64,000 nt of DNA. Source: Roseiarcus sp963782255 (GTDB taxonomy: Bacteria > Pseudomonadota > Alphaproteobacteria > Rhizobiales > Beijerinckiaceae). The position numbers and the translations under genes are program-made. A model generated the notes under the pieces. The model was not told the DNA's origin. It made no database searches and was given only the letters and a program-made list of their open reading frames with translations. The DNA is taken from assembly GCA_963782255.1 (NCBI GenBank), contig CAWAIS010000001.1, positions 4,030,001 to 4,094,000 on the forward strand. The letters are read 5' to 3'. Positions 53,372-61,451 of this stretch are shown here, in pieces (the first letter of the stretch is position 1; every line of letters starts with the position of its first letter).

Positions 53372-54913
53372 TCAATCGGATCGGTGAGCCGGAACGGGCC
53401 CGGAGGTCTGTTGCGTCGTAGCTCTCTCCAATGTCCTTTCCCGAGGGGCGCTCGCGGTCGAAAGCTCGAGATGGAAGCTGGGCTTGTCGACCACGACGCG
53501 CGACATCTCTGCCCGACGCGCGAGCTCGCTAACCAGCTTGACGACCGGCCGGGCGTCTGGGTTATAGCGCCGCCGGGCGGGCCCGGCAGCCTTGATCGCA
53601 TCGACCTGATCGCCGGGCATGGTCGCCCGCAACAGGAATTCCTCGTCGGAGAGATTGGGCGGGAAGCGCCGTCGCAGTTCGGCGAGGGAGGGCGGCGGCG
53701 GTTCCCTGCGGATTTCGTCGGCGCGGGGGCGCGCGAGAATGCGTTCCATCACGTTCGCGTCCACCGGCCGCGCTGGCCGTCCGAAGCGGCCTAGCACATA
53801 GCGGATCACCTGGTCGGGGACGGTGGTGTAGCGCTCCTCGCCCATCACGTTGAACATCGCCTGGGTGCAGACGATCTGCGGAAACGGCGTCACCATGATT
53901 GGATAGCCAAGCTCCGCACGAACGCGGTCGACCTCGATCATCACCCGAGGCATCAGATGGCCGAGCTTGACCTCGTCGAGCTGCCGCTTGGTCGTGGTCA
54001 TCACCCCGCCTGCGACCTGATGATGGAAGAACCGCGCATCGAACTCGCGCGCCTGCCCGAACGGAAGGCCTTCCGCTCGGGCGAGACGCTCCAGATAGTC
54101 GCTCATGCGCCGGAGCGCCTCATCGTCGACCTCGACGCTATGGCCGAGCTCCCTGAGGTTCGCTACGGTTTGCGCGGCCGACGGCAGCGACGTGCCGCCG
54201 CCGAGCGGCCCGACCCCGACATGCAGAACGTCGACGCCGAGATCGGCGGCGACCGTATAGACGTAGGGGGCCAGGCCGATCGTGCAGTGCGAATGCAGCT
54301 CGAGCGGTAGCCTGCCCTTCGCGGCCTGGATCGCCGGAATCAAGGTCCGTGCGCGGTCGGCAGCAAGGAGGCCCGCCGGGTCTTTGACGTAAATGCGATC
54401 GAGGTTCGGGGACCGGGCGAGGTCGGCCGCGAGGGCCGCGTAGAAGGCGTCGTCATGCGCGTCGCTGAGGGTATAGGTCAGCGCGCCGACGATCTCGTCC
54501 CCGCCCTCCTCGCGGATGATCCTGGCGGTCGCCAGCATCGCGTCGAGATCGTGCATGGGATCGAGCACGATGAAACGGGAGACCCCATTGCGGACAAGGC
54601 AGCGGTAGACGAGCCGCATCCCCTCTGGATCGAGCGTCTCCCACGAAATGAAGCGGAAACCCGTCCCGATGAACTGCAACGGCGTATCGGGGACCGCCCG
54701 GCGCATAAGGCGAATGCGCTCCCATGGATCCTCGCGGTAGTATTTGACCGCGACGCCCATGTGCGTGCTGGCGATGAAGTCGATCGCGCGGAAACCGACC
54801 CGGTTCATCACCGGAGCAATCTGGAGGCACTGCGGCGTGTTGAGGCCGGTCGCGCCCCAGAGGCTCTGGTTGCCATCGCGGATCGACACGTCGACCAGCC
54901 GGATGCTCGTCAT
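53372..54913 (-). CDS. Biotin-dependent carboxyltransferase, pyruvate-carboxylase/oxaloacetate-decarboxylase type
   Basis: 513 residues, HMGL-like TIM barrel of the PC/OadA/5S family: RLVDVSIRDGNQSLWGATGL (metal-binding Asp and Arg), RIYVKDPAGLLAADRARTL (the carbamylated Lys) and LPLELHSHCTIGLAPYVYTV (His-x-His metal ligands), then HHQVAGGVMTTTKRQLDEVK. No C-terminal biotin domain is present; the carrier is a separate gene. The family usually carboxylates pyruvate, but HSHCT and KDPAGL differ from the HTHDT and KDMAGL usual in pyruvate enzymes, so another keto or enol substrate is possible. Overlaps the biotin carboxylase gene by ATGA. Confidence 0.85.
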   Translation of the reverse strand: MTSIRLVDVSIRDGNQSLWGATGLNTPQCLQIAPVMNRVGFRAIDFIASTHMGVAVKYYREDPWERIRLMRRAVPDTPLQFIGTGFRFISWETLDPEGMRLVYRCLVRNGVSRFIVLDPMHDLDAMLATARIIREEGGDEIVGALTYTLSDAHDDAFYAALAADLARSPNLDRIYVKDPAGLLAADRARTLIPAIQAAKGRLPLELHSHCTIGLAPYVYTVAADLGVDVLHVGVGPLGGGTSLPSAAQTVANLRELGHSVEVDDEALRRMSDYLERLARAEGLPFGQAREFDARFFHHQVAGGVMTTTKRQLDEVKLGHLMPRVMIEVDRVRAELGYPIMVTPFPQIVCTQAMFNVMGEERYTTVPDQVIRYVLGRFGRPARPVDANVMERILARPRADEIRREPPPPSLAELRRRFPPNLSDEEFLLRATMPGDQVDAIKAAGPARRRYNPDARPVVKLVSELARRAEMSRVVVDKPSFHLELSTASAPRERTLERATTQQTSGPVPAHRSD

Positions 54914-56298
54914 GCCGGCCCCGGGCACGCCGCGGGGCCGATCGCGCCGCCGCGTCCATGCGAATTTAGAAAGCGAGCGAAATACGCAGTGTCGACCCCC
55001 CCCTCGGCGAATTCGCCGTCGGCGAGCAGCGCTCGGTGCATGTCGCGGTTGGTTTTGACTCCACTGACGTCGCAGACGGCCAGGGCGGATCGCAGGCGCC
55101 CGATCGCGGCCTTTCTGTCCTCGCCGCGGACGATGATCTTGGCCATCAGCGAATCATAGAAGGGGGATATCCGCGATCCGGCGTCGATGTGTGTGTCGAC
55201 GCGGACGCCTGGCCCTGCGGGAAAACGGGCGGTCTCGACGATTCCAGGCGACGGGCGGAAATCCTCAGTCCAATCCTCCGCATTGAGCCGGCATTCGATG
55301 GCGCAGCCGTCAAAGCGAATGTCGTCAGGGCGCAGGCGGAGCTTCCGGCCCTCGGCGATCGCGATCTGCTCGGCCACCAGGTCGAGGCCGGTGATCGCCT
55401 CGGTGACCGGGTGCTCGACCTGGATGCGGGCGTTCATTTCCAGAAAGTAGAAGGCCTCCCGCTCGCGATCGTAAAGGAACTCAACCGTTCCAAGACCGAG
55501 GTAGTTGAGTTGCCGGCCGAAGGCGACGGCGGCCTCGCGCATCGTCTCGCGGATGTGGTCGGGGAGATCGGGCGCCGGCGCCTCTTCGATCAGCTTCTGG
55601 TAGCGCCGCTGCACCGAACAGTCGCGATCGCCGACATGAATGACGCTCTCGCCGTCGCCGATGATCTGCACCTCAACATGCCGGCCCGAGGCCACGAAGC
55701 GCTCGAGATAAACGCGCGAGTCGGCGAAGGCCGAACCGGCCTCGGCCATCGCAAGTTCAACGGCCTCGAAAAGGCGGGAGGGTTCGGTCACGAGCTTGAG
55801 GCCCCGCCCGCCTCCGCCGCCGACCGCCTTGACCAGGACCGGCCAGCCGATCGTCCCGGCGAGAGCCGCGGCCTCATTGGGCGAATCGATCGCGCCGCCC
55901 GGCGCCAGCGGCAGCCCGGCGTCGACGGCATGCGCGCGAGCGCGAAGCTTATCGCCGACCGCCTCGAGGTTGGCGTCGGTCGGGCCGATGAAGATTAGGC
56001 CGTGCTCGCGCGCGGAGCGGGCCAGACGAACGTTCTCCGAGAGAAAGCCATACCCCGGATGAATGGCGTCGGCCTCAGCCATGACCGCCGCCGAAACAAC
56101 TGCCTCGACATTCAAATAGCTGACGCTCGACTGCGGCGCCCCGACGCAGATCGTACGGTCGGCCAGACGCGCGGGAACGGCGTCGAGATCCGCCTCCGAC
56201 GCCGCGAGAACAGTCTCGATGCCGAGGTCGCGGCAGGTGCGGATGATGCGAACGGCGATCTCGCCGCGGTTCGCGATCAGGATCCTTCGAATGGTCAT
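54910..56298 (-). CDS. Biotin carboxylase subunit (AccC-like)
   Basis: 462 residues: RILIANRGEIAVRIIRTCRD, IHPGYGFLSENVRLARSARE, ATP-grasp glycine loop VKAVGGGGGRGLKLVTEPSR, EVQIIGDGESVIHVGDRDCS, VEFLYDREREAFYFLEMNAR with IQVEHPVTEAITGLDLVAEQ. All catalytic residues of biotin carboxylases (Lys, Glu, Arg in EMNARIQVEH) are in place. It forms carboxybiotin from bicarbonate and ATP for the adjacent carrier and carboxyltransferase. Overlaps the carrier gene by 4 bases. Confidence 0.92.
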   Translation of the reverse strand: MTIRRILIANRGEIAVRIIRTCRDLGIETVLAASEADLDAVPARLADRTICVGAPQSSVSYLNVEAVVSAAVMAEADAIHPGYGFLSENVRLARSAREHGLIFIGPTDANLEAVGDKLRARAHAVDAGLPLAPGGAIDSPNEAAALAGTIGWPVLVKAVGGGGGRGLKLVTEPSRLFEAVELAMAEAGSAFADSRVYLERFVASGRHVEVQIIGDGESVIHVGDRDCSVQRRYQKLIEEAPAPDLPDHIRETMREAAVAFGRQLNYLGLGTVEFLYDREREAFYFLEMNARIQVEHPVTEAITGLDLVAEQIAIAEGRKLRLRPDDIRFDGCAIECRLNAEDWTEDFRPSPGIVETARFPAGPGVRVDTHIDAGSRISPFYDSLMAKIIVRGEDRKAAIGRLRSALAVCDVSGVKTNRDMHRALLADGEFAEGGVDTAYFARFLNSHGRGGAIGPAACPGPA

Positions 56299-56778
56299 GC
56301 CGCGGCCGACTGCAAGCGCATCAGGACTTGGCCGGCTTCGACCAGTTCGCCGTCACTCACGCAGATCTCCGTCACCGTTCCCAAAGCGCCGGCGCTGATC
56401 GAGTTCATCAGCTTCATCACCTCAATGATGCCGACGACGGTATGCTCGCCGACTTTCGAGCCGACGTCGACGAAGGGCGGTGCGCCCGGCTTCGGCGCGC
56501 GATAGAACGTGCCGACCATCGGCACCCTGACAACGCTCGCATTCGCTGTTTCCGCGCCGCCGGGCGCGGCAGTCTTCGCGGCTTGAGGTTTCGCGACCGG
56601 CCCGCTCTCGACCCCGACCCTGCGCGGCTCCGTCAGCGTGCGCCGCTCCTCGGTCCAGCCGGCATCCGAACGGCGCAGCGTGAGGTCGAACGCCTCCGTC
56701 TTGAGACGAAGCTCGTCGTAAAATGACGAGTTCCAGAATCCGGATGATCTCTTCGACATCCGCGTTTGTCAGATTCAC
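56295..56778 (-). pseudogene. Biotin carboxyl carrier protein (AccB-like) with a frameshift
   Basis: GTG 56778, overlapping the ppsB-like stop as GTGA, reads VNLTNADVEEIIRILE, the standard AccB opening. The frame is then lost near 56730-56735 (CTGGAACTCG, where CTGGAAAACTCG or similar is expected). The rest continues in another frame: SSFYDELRLKTEAFDLTLRR and the biotinyl domain with IIEVMKLMNSISAGALGTV, whose Lys is the biotin site, to a stop at 56295. The 3' part is full length. Either a 2-base sequence error or a true lesion in the carrier gene is possible; an internal start could rescue a short but biotinylatable domain. Confidence 0.8.
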
Positions 56779-57845
56779 GTCTTCGCCCCGCCGAAGAGAT
56801 CGAAGACATGCGCAAAAGCGGTCGGTTTTGGAGTCGCCGCGGGCTTGGCTTCCTTGTTCGCCCAGATCGTTTCAGGGCGGCTCTGCAGAAGGAAAAGGCT
56901 CTCCCCGCCGCCGACGTCGGGCGCGAAGGCCCATTCGATGTCCTGCGGGCAGCCGTAATGCGCCTCGACGAGTTTGCCGATCCGCGCCAGCTCCCCGAGT
57001 TGCTCCTCGCTCAGGCATGGCTCGTCCCGGCGATCGTCGGGCACGGCGATTTCGCGCACGCCGCCCGCGGCGAAATCGGGGACATGCTGGACGGTCTTGT
57101 GCGACACGGCGCGTTTGACCACCTCGCCCGTCACCTTGCTTATCACGTATTTGTCCGGCGTCACGATGCCGCTGACGATCGCGGAGCCGAGACCCCAGCT
57201 CGTTTCGATCACAATCACCGAGCGGTCGCCGGTCAGCGGACTGCGGGTGAACATAACGCCCGAACAGCGCGAGTTGACCATCCGCTGCACAACCACGCCC
57301 ATCGCCAGGCCTTCTTCCGGCAATTTGAACCGGAGGCGATAACTGACCGACTCGGCGCTGTAGAGGCTCGCCCAGCAGTTGCGAACAGCGTGCAGCACGC
57401 CCTCGCTGCCGCGGATCCAGAGATACGTGTCCTGGAGCCCGGCGAAGCTCGCCTCACTGCTGTCCTCGCTGGTGGCCGACGAGCGGATGGCGACCGGCTG
57501 ATCCTCCGCCATTCCGCTGCAAAGCTCCGCGTATCCTTGAACGATCGCCCTCGCCAGATCGTCCGGGACCGGAGCCTGGACGATGCGCTCCCGGATTGCT
57601 TCGGCGACCTTCGAGATCGCGAGCAAGTCGCCGGCCGCCAACCCTTCGATCGCGCGTCGGATCGAACCCTCGGGATCGATGGCGACAATGAAGCGTTCGA
57701 ACGCCGCGGTCGTGATGACAAACCCCTGCGGCACGCAAATCCCGGCCCGCAACAATTCGCCGAGGCTCGCTCCCTTGCCCCCGACCGCCGGACGATCGCC
57801 GATGCCGATCTCGCTGAATGCGAGCGAAAGAGCCGGGCCGGACAT
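56775..57845 (-). CDS. Phenylphosphate-synthase-like subunit B (PEP synthase N-terminal ATP-binding domain)
   Basis: 356 residues covering only the ATP-binding half of PEP synthase: GDRPAVGGKGASLGELLRAG, VPQGFVITTAAFERF, VAIRSSATSEDSSEASFAGL, VVQRMVNSRCSGVMFTRSPL and DIEWAFAPDVGGGESLFLLQ with SRPETIW. It lacks the phospho-His domain, which is on the neighbouring gene. This split is the hallmark of phenylphosphate synthase (PpsB plus PpsA) of anaerobic phenol degraders. Here no UbiD-like phenylphosphate carboxylase accompanies it; biotin-carboxylase genes do. Follows the ppsA-like gene by 12 bases. Confidence 0.82.
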   Translation of the reverse strand: MSGPALSLAFSEIGIGDRPAVGGKGASLGELLRAGICVPQGFVITTAAFERFIVAIDPEGSIRRAIEGLAAGDLLAISKVAEAIRERIVQAPVPDDLARAIVQGYAELCSGMAEDQPVAIRSSATSEDSSEASFAGLQDTYLWIRGSEGVLHAVRNCWASLYSAESVSYRLRFKLPEEGLAMGVVVQRMVNSRCSGVMFTRSPLTGDRSVIVIETSWGLGSAIVSGIVTPDKYVISKVTGEVVKRAVSHKTVQHVPDFAAGGVREIAVPDDRRDEPCLSEEQLGELARIGKLVEAHYGCPQDIEWAFAPDVGGGESLFLLQSRPETIWANKEAKPAATPKPTAFAHVFDLFGGAKT

Positions 57846-57857
57846 GCCCTTTCTCTC

Positions 57858-59649
57858 TCAGCCGAGGATGGTGACGACGCCGGTGTTGCCGTCGACCCGG
57901 ACGCGCTGACCCGTCTTGATGCGCTTCGTGGCACCGCCAGTTCCGACCACTGCCGGCATGCCATATTCGCGCGCAACGATGGCGGCGTGCGACATGGTGC
58001 CGCCGATGTTGGAGACGGTCGCCTTGATCTTCCCGAACACCGGGCCCCAACTCGGGTTGGTGACCGGGCAGACGAGGATCTCGCCCTCCAGCATGAGGCC
58101 GATGTCGTTGGCGCTCTTCAACACCCGCGCGACGCCCTCCGCCACGCCGGGCGAAGCGGCGAAACCGTGCAGTTCGTGCTCGTTGGCCGCGTCGGGCTTG
58201 CGCGCCCAGGCTGAAATCGTCTCGGAGGTGATCCCCCATAGCATCTGCAGCGCGGGATCGGCGATGTCGTCAGGAATCGGGCCGAGGGCAGGCGGCGGCG
58301 ACCAGTCCTTCAGCTTTTCCCAGATCCGTTTGCGCTCCTTGAGGATCGGCTTCCAGTATCCGCGGCCGGCGGGGACCCCGCCCGAGGCCCAGGCGAGGCT
58401 CACTTCCTGAAGCGCGAGATCGGCCTCCATATGATGGAGATGAAAGAAATCCTCGGCGTCCGCGATGACTCCCCATCGCGCGAGCAGCGCTCCAAACTCC
58501 CGCAGCTTGTTGAACCAGATTGTGGTGAACCAGTGCTCGCAATAGAACTTGTGGTCCTCGACGAAGGGGAACACGAGATGACAAAGCCCGAGCATCTGGT
58601 CGAACGCGCCGCGCTCCTCGTCTGAGGCCAGGAGCGCGCGGTATTCCGCGATGATCCGCTCTCGCTCGGCCTTGAGCCGCTCTGTCGGCCTTTCGATCGA
58701 CTGGCCCTTGTTGATCATGTCGATGTAGCGCGCGATCGCCGAGAACGGGACGGAGAGATCGTCGTTCCAGCTGCGGTGGTGATGATAAAAGCCGTCGCCG
58801 GTTGACATGAGGAACCAAGGGTGGCGGGTCTTTTCGAGCGCCTCGAGCCAAGCCTTGCCTCGCTCGCCCATTTGTCCAAGCGCAGCGAGCGTATCTGCCG
58901 GATTGGAGCCGTCGCCGAACTTGCCGTCGACCTTGAGGTCGACCGCGAGCTGCGCAAGCTTCTTCAGCTCCCCGTCCGGGCGGAACATGAAGACGTCGAT
59001 GCCCGCGACCATCCGCGCGACCGTCTGGTCGGAGATTTCGGGGAACGCCTTCTTGCAGAACTCGAAGAACACGAGATAGGCGCCGTAGCCCAGCACCAGG
59101 AACTCGAAGTGGTGGTGCCACATCTTCGAGAACGCCTCGACGCAGCGATGATAGTTCTCGCGGATGTAATGGTTCTGGGCGATGCCCCGCGCTTTGGTCA
59201 CGACCTCGATGTCGTCGAACTCGGGCAGCGGGGGGACCGTGATGTCCTCGACCTCCTTGATCAGCGCGAGCATCCGGCCTTTCCACTCCTCGTAGAGCTT
59301 GTTCCAGTTCTGGAAATAGTGGCCCGCGCGCTCCTGGAAGATCGATAGGCGCCGCTGGATCTCCTTTGGCTCGGTTACCGGATAGGCGGTGATGTAGATG
59401 CGGCCGTTGACGATGCGGTGGTCGATGCCGAGCGTGGTCGGCGCCGAGGGCCTGATAAGGGATTTCCGCGGTCAAAACATCGAACGCCGGCATCGGCTCG
59501 GGGAAATGCATGGCGTTGTAGAACCAGAAGACCTTGTCGTCTTCCGGCCGGAACCGGGTGAAGTAGGGATACATCAACTCCCAGCCCTCGGTCCCCGGGA
59601 CGTCGCGAATCTCCGAAGGCAGCAGGAATCCTTGGCTCTTGCCTGGCAT
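57858..59649 (-). pseudogene. Phenylphosphate-synthase-like subunit A (phospho-His domain) with one frameshift
   Basis: ATG 59649 gives LLPSEIRDVPGTEGWELMYP, then VFWFYNAMHFPEPMPAFDVL. After a 1-base frame change near 59440 come LGIDHRIVNGRIYITAYPV, WHHHFEFLVLGYGAYLVFFE and GIDVFMFRPDGELKKLAQLA. The phospho-His segment is IGGTMSHAAIVAREYGMPAV, followed by TGGATKRIKTGQRVRVDGN. Length is about 596 residues with the frame restored, close to the 70-kDa PpsA of Thauera, which I recall with the same PGTEGWE-MYPY opening and SHAAIV-REYGMPAVVGTG. Everything else is conserved, so the frame break may be a sequence error. First gene of the train. Confidence 0.8.
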
Positions 59650-60046
59650 CCTGATTGTTCCTCCCCGGTATTCATATTTTTTGGCTATCCGGCGCGCGGC
59701 CGACGCCTGGCCAAAATAGAGACTTTCGCGGAAGTGTCCATGCCGCGTGGCATTTCATCGCAGCCCGGGGCCGCTCAAGGGCCGGACGGCCAAGGCTCGG
59801 AAGGACGGCGCCAAAGGAATCCGCGATGAAGGTCCAGCTAACCATGATCGCCAGCAGCCGAGGGTAACCCGCGACCATCGACGACTGGAGTCGACTATTG
59901 CTTCCGTAAATCCGAATTCTGTGGTATCGTGGCCTCACGACTGAAGAGGGAGCGCTTCAATCACCGAGAGCCGCAAAAAGTTAAGGTTAATGGCGCGCTG
60001 GGCGCCAGAATCTGCCATAACTTATTGAAAAATATAGAGTTCTCTA
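59650..60046. promoter_or_regulatory. Upstream region of the ppsA-like gene train
   Basis: About 400 bases upstream of the first gene contain a ribosome site (GGGGAGGAAC before ATG 59649) and a 12-bp palindrome CGACTGGAGTCG at 59882-59893. An AT-rich segment (about 60018-60048) borders the repeat array. I found no convincing sigma70 or sigma54 promoter on the minus strand. No gene is supportable here. Confidence 0.4.
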
Positions 60047-60145
60047 TTTTCATTTCCTTGTGTCTGAATTTAATTTCCTTGTGCGGGGGTTTCATTTCCT
60101 TGCGCTTTGGCTTTCAAATCCTTGCGCTGGGCTTTCCATTCCTTG
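60047..60145. repeat. Five direct repeats with 21-bp period
   Basis: The motif TTTCATTTCCTTG occurs at positions ending 60060, 60081 (TTTAATTTCCTTG), 60102, 60124 (TTTCAAATCCTTG) and 60145 (TTTCCATTCCTTG). Spacings are 21, 21, 22 and 21 bases, two helical turns, so all copies face one side of the DNA. On the minus strand each unit begins CAAGGA. The array lies between the truncated MFS gene and the ppsA-like gene, about 400 bases upstream of the latter. An activator-binding array is my preferred reading; similar CAAGGAAATGAAA-type dispersed repeats may exist elsewhere in such genomes. Confidence 0.7.
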
Positions 60146-60195
60146 CCTCTCAGCCCGGACAGCCGGCCGCGGCAAAAAAGGTACAGTTTTGGTGC

Positions 60196-61383
60196 CTAAC
60201 CCTTTGAAAACGCTTCACCGCTTACAAAAGTGCAGGGCGCTCCTCTTACCACGGGAGCTCCCATATCTGCAGTTGAAAGCGTTACTTCTGTGCTGCGAAA
60301 GCGGAGCTTGAGCAAAGGGACTACCCCGAGCACACCGAGCGGGAAGCCTGCGGTCAGGAGCAAGATGGCGACGGCGCCAAGGGCGAAGCACGCGGCGACC
60401 ACCAGCTTCGCCCCAAAGCGGTCGGCGACCCTAGAGCCCATGAGAGCGCCCACCACCGCGCCGCCGTTGAGCACCATCAGAAAGGAAAGCGAGCCCCGAG
60501 CGTTGAATCCGGCTCTCAGCATCAATTCGGGAAGCCAGGTGTTCAACGAATAGACCAGCATGAGGCCCGTGGCGCTCATCAGCCCAAGCAGGAACGTTGC
60601 AAGCGGGTAAGAGGTGAACAGACCGGCCCAGCTCGCCTTGCCATCGATCGGGTCTGACAAGGATTTGGCTAATTGCGGGGCGGCCTTGGGCATTTCGATA
60701 CCTGTCCGCTCTGCCAGCGCCCGCGCTTCGGCGATGCGGCCCCGTGCAGCGAGCCACACCACCAATTCCGGCATCTTGAAGTAGGCAAGCGGGAAAAGCG
60801 TGACAATCGGCAGTGCGCCGATCATGAAGAGACCGCGCCAGCCGATCGTGCTCATGAGAACGATCGCCAGGGCCGCGGCCATCAGGCTGCCAGCTGGAAC
60901 GCCCGAATAGACGATCGCGTTGAATAGGTTCTTCCTGCCCTTCGGCGCGAACTCGGACACAACCGCGGCCGTGGTAGCCACGAGCGCGCCGACGCCGATG
61001 CCGGTCAGGAAGCGCGTTGCGCCGAATACCGCCACCGAGCTTGTCAGCGCGGTGGCCGCCATGCCGATCGAGAACCATGCATAAGCGAACAGCATTACCT
61101 TGCGGCGCCCGAGGATGTCGCCAACCGACCCGGCCAGGAGCGCTCCGACAAGGACGCCGAAAAGAGCATAGCTGCCCAGCTGGCCGGCGATCGCCGGGGT
61201 CACCTGGCCGAGCTGTGTCGGGTCGCGCAGGAATGTTGACACGCAGGCGCCATAGACGACGAGGTCGTAGCCGTCGAACAGCAATCCAACGAGCGCGAGG
61301 CTCATCACCCAGACGACTGTTCGCACCTGTTTCGCTTCACGAGCAGACTCTGCGATCGCGACAGCGCTCAACGCTTCAGCCAT
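60196..61383 (-). CDS. Aromatic acid:H+ symporter (MFS, AAHS family), C-terminus lost
   Basis: 395 residues. The AAHS hallmark LVGLLFDGYDLVVYG is in the first membrane helix, and the loop 2-3 motif is GDILGRRKVM. About ten hydrophobic helices can be counted (for example FLTGIGVGALVATTAAVVSE, LLGLMSATGLMLVYSLNTWL). After LLTAGFPLGVLGVVPLL the reading turns to a hydrophilic tail (LKLRFRSTEVTLSTADMG ...), about 50 residues short of the usual 440-450. The last one or two helices are probably replaced by unrelated DNA. ATG 61383 with GGAGG upstream. Confidence 0.75.
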   Translation of the reverse strand: MAEALSAVAIAESAREAKQVRTVVWVMSLALVGLLFDGYDLVVYGACVSTFLRDPTQLGQVTPAIAGQLGSYALFGVLVGALLAGSVGDILGRRKVMLFAYAWFSIGMAATALTSSVAVFGATRFLTGIGVGALVATTAAVVSEFAPKGRKNLFNAIVYSGVPAGSLMAAALAIVLMSTIGWRGLFMIGALPIVTLFPLAYFKMPELVVWLAARGRIAEARALAERTGIEMPKAAPQLAKSLSDPIDGKASWAGLFTSYPLATFLLGLMSATGLMLVYSLNTWLPELMLRAGFNARGSLSFLMVLNGGAVVGALMGSRVADRFGAKLVVAACFALGAVAILLLTAGFPLGVLGVVPLLKLRFRSTEVTLSTADMGAPVVRGAPCTFVSGEAFSKG

Positions 61384-61451
61384 TGTTCGTTTCCTCCAAA
61401 CCATTATGTCGGGTCAGGCGTTGCGGCGTGGTTTTCTGCGCCGCATAAGGC

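Noticed and set aside
41885..59649. Classical acetone carboxylase or acetophenone carboxylase
   Set aside because: None of the proteins resembles the hydantoinase-like subunits of those enzymes; the carboxylase here is biotin-dependent.
56775..59649. Ordinary anaerobic phenol degradation (phenylphosphate synthase plus phenylphosphate carboxylase)
   Set aside because: No UbiD-like phenylphosphate carboxylase subunits and no CBS-domain third subunit occur nearby, so only the phosphotransferase half matches.
60047..60145. Repeat array as a CRISPR
   Set aside because: Units are about 13 bases with 8-base gaps, too short and too variable, and no cas gene is present.
59929..60195. Iteron-type plasmid origin
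   Set aside because: No replication initiator, partition gene or DnaA-box cluster is visible; only the repeats and a short AT-rich flank support it.
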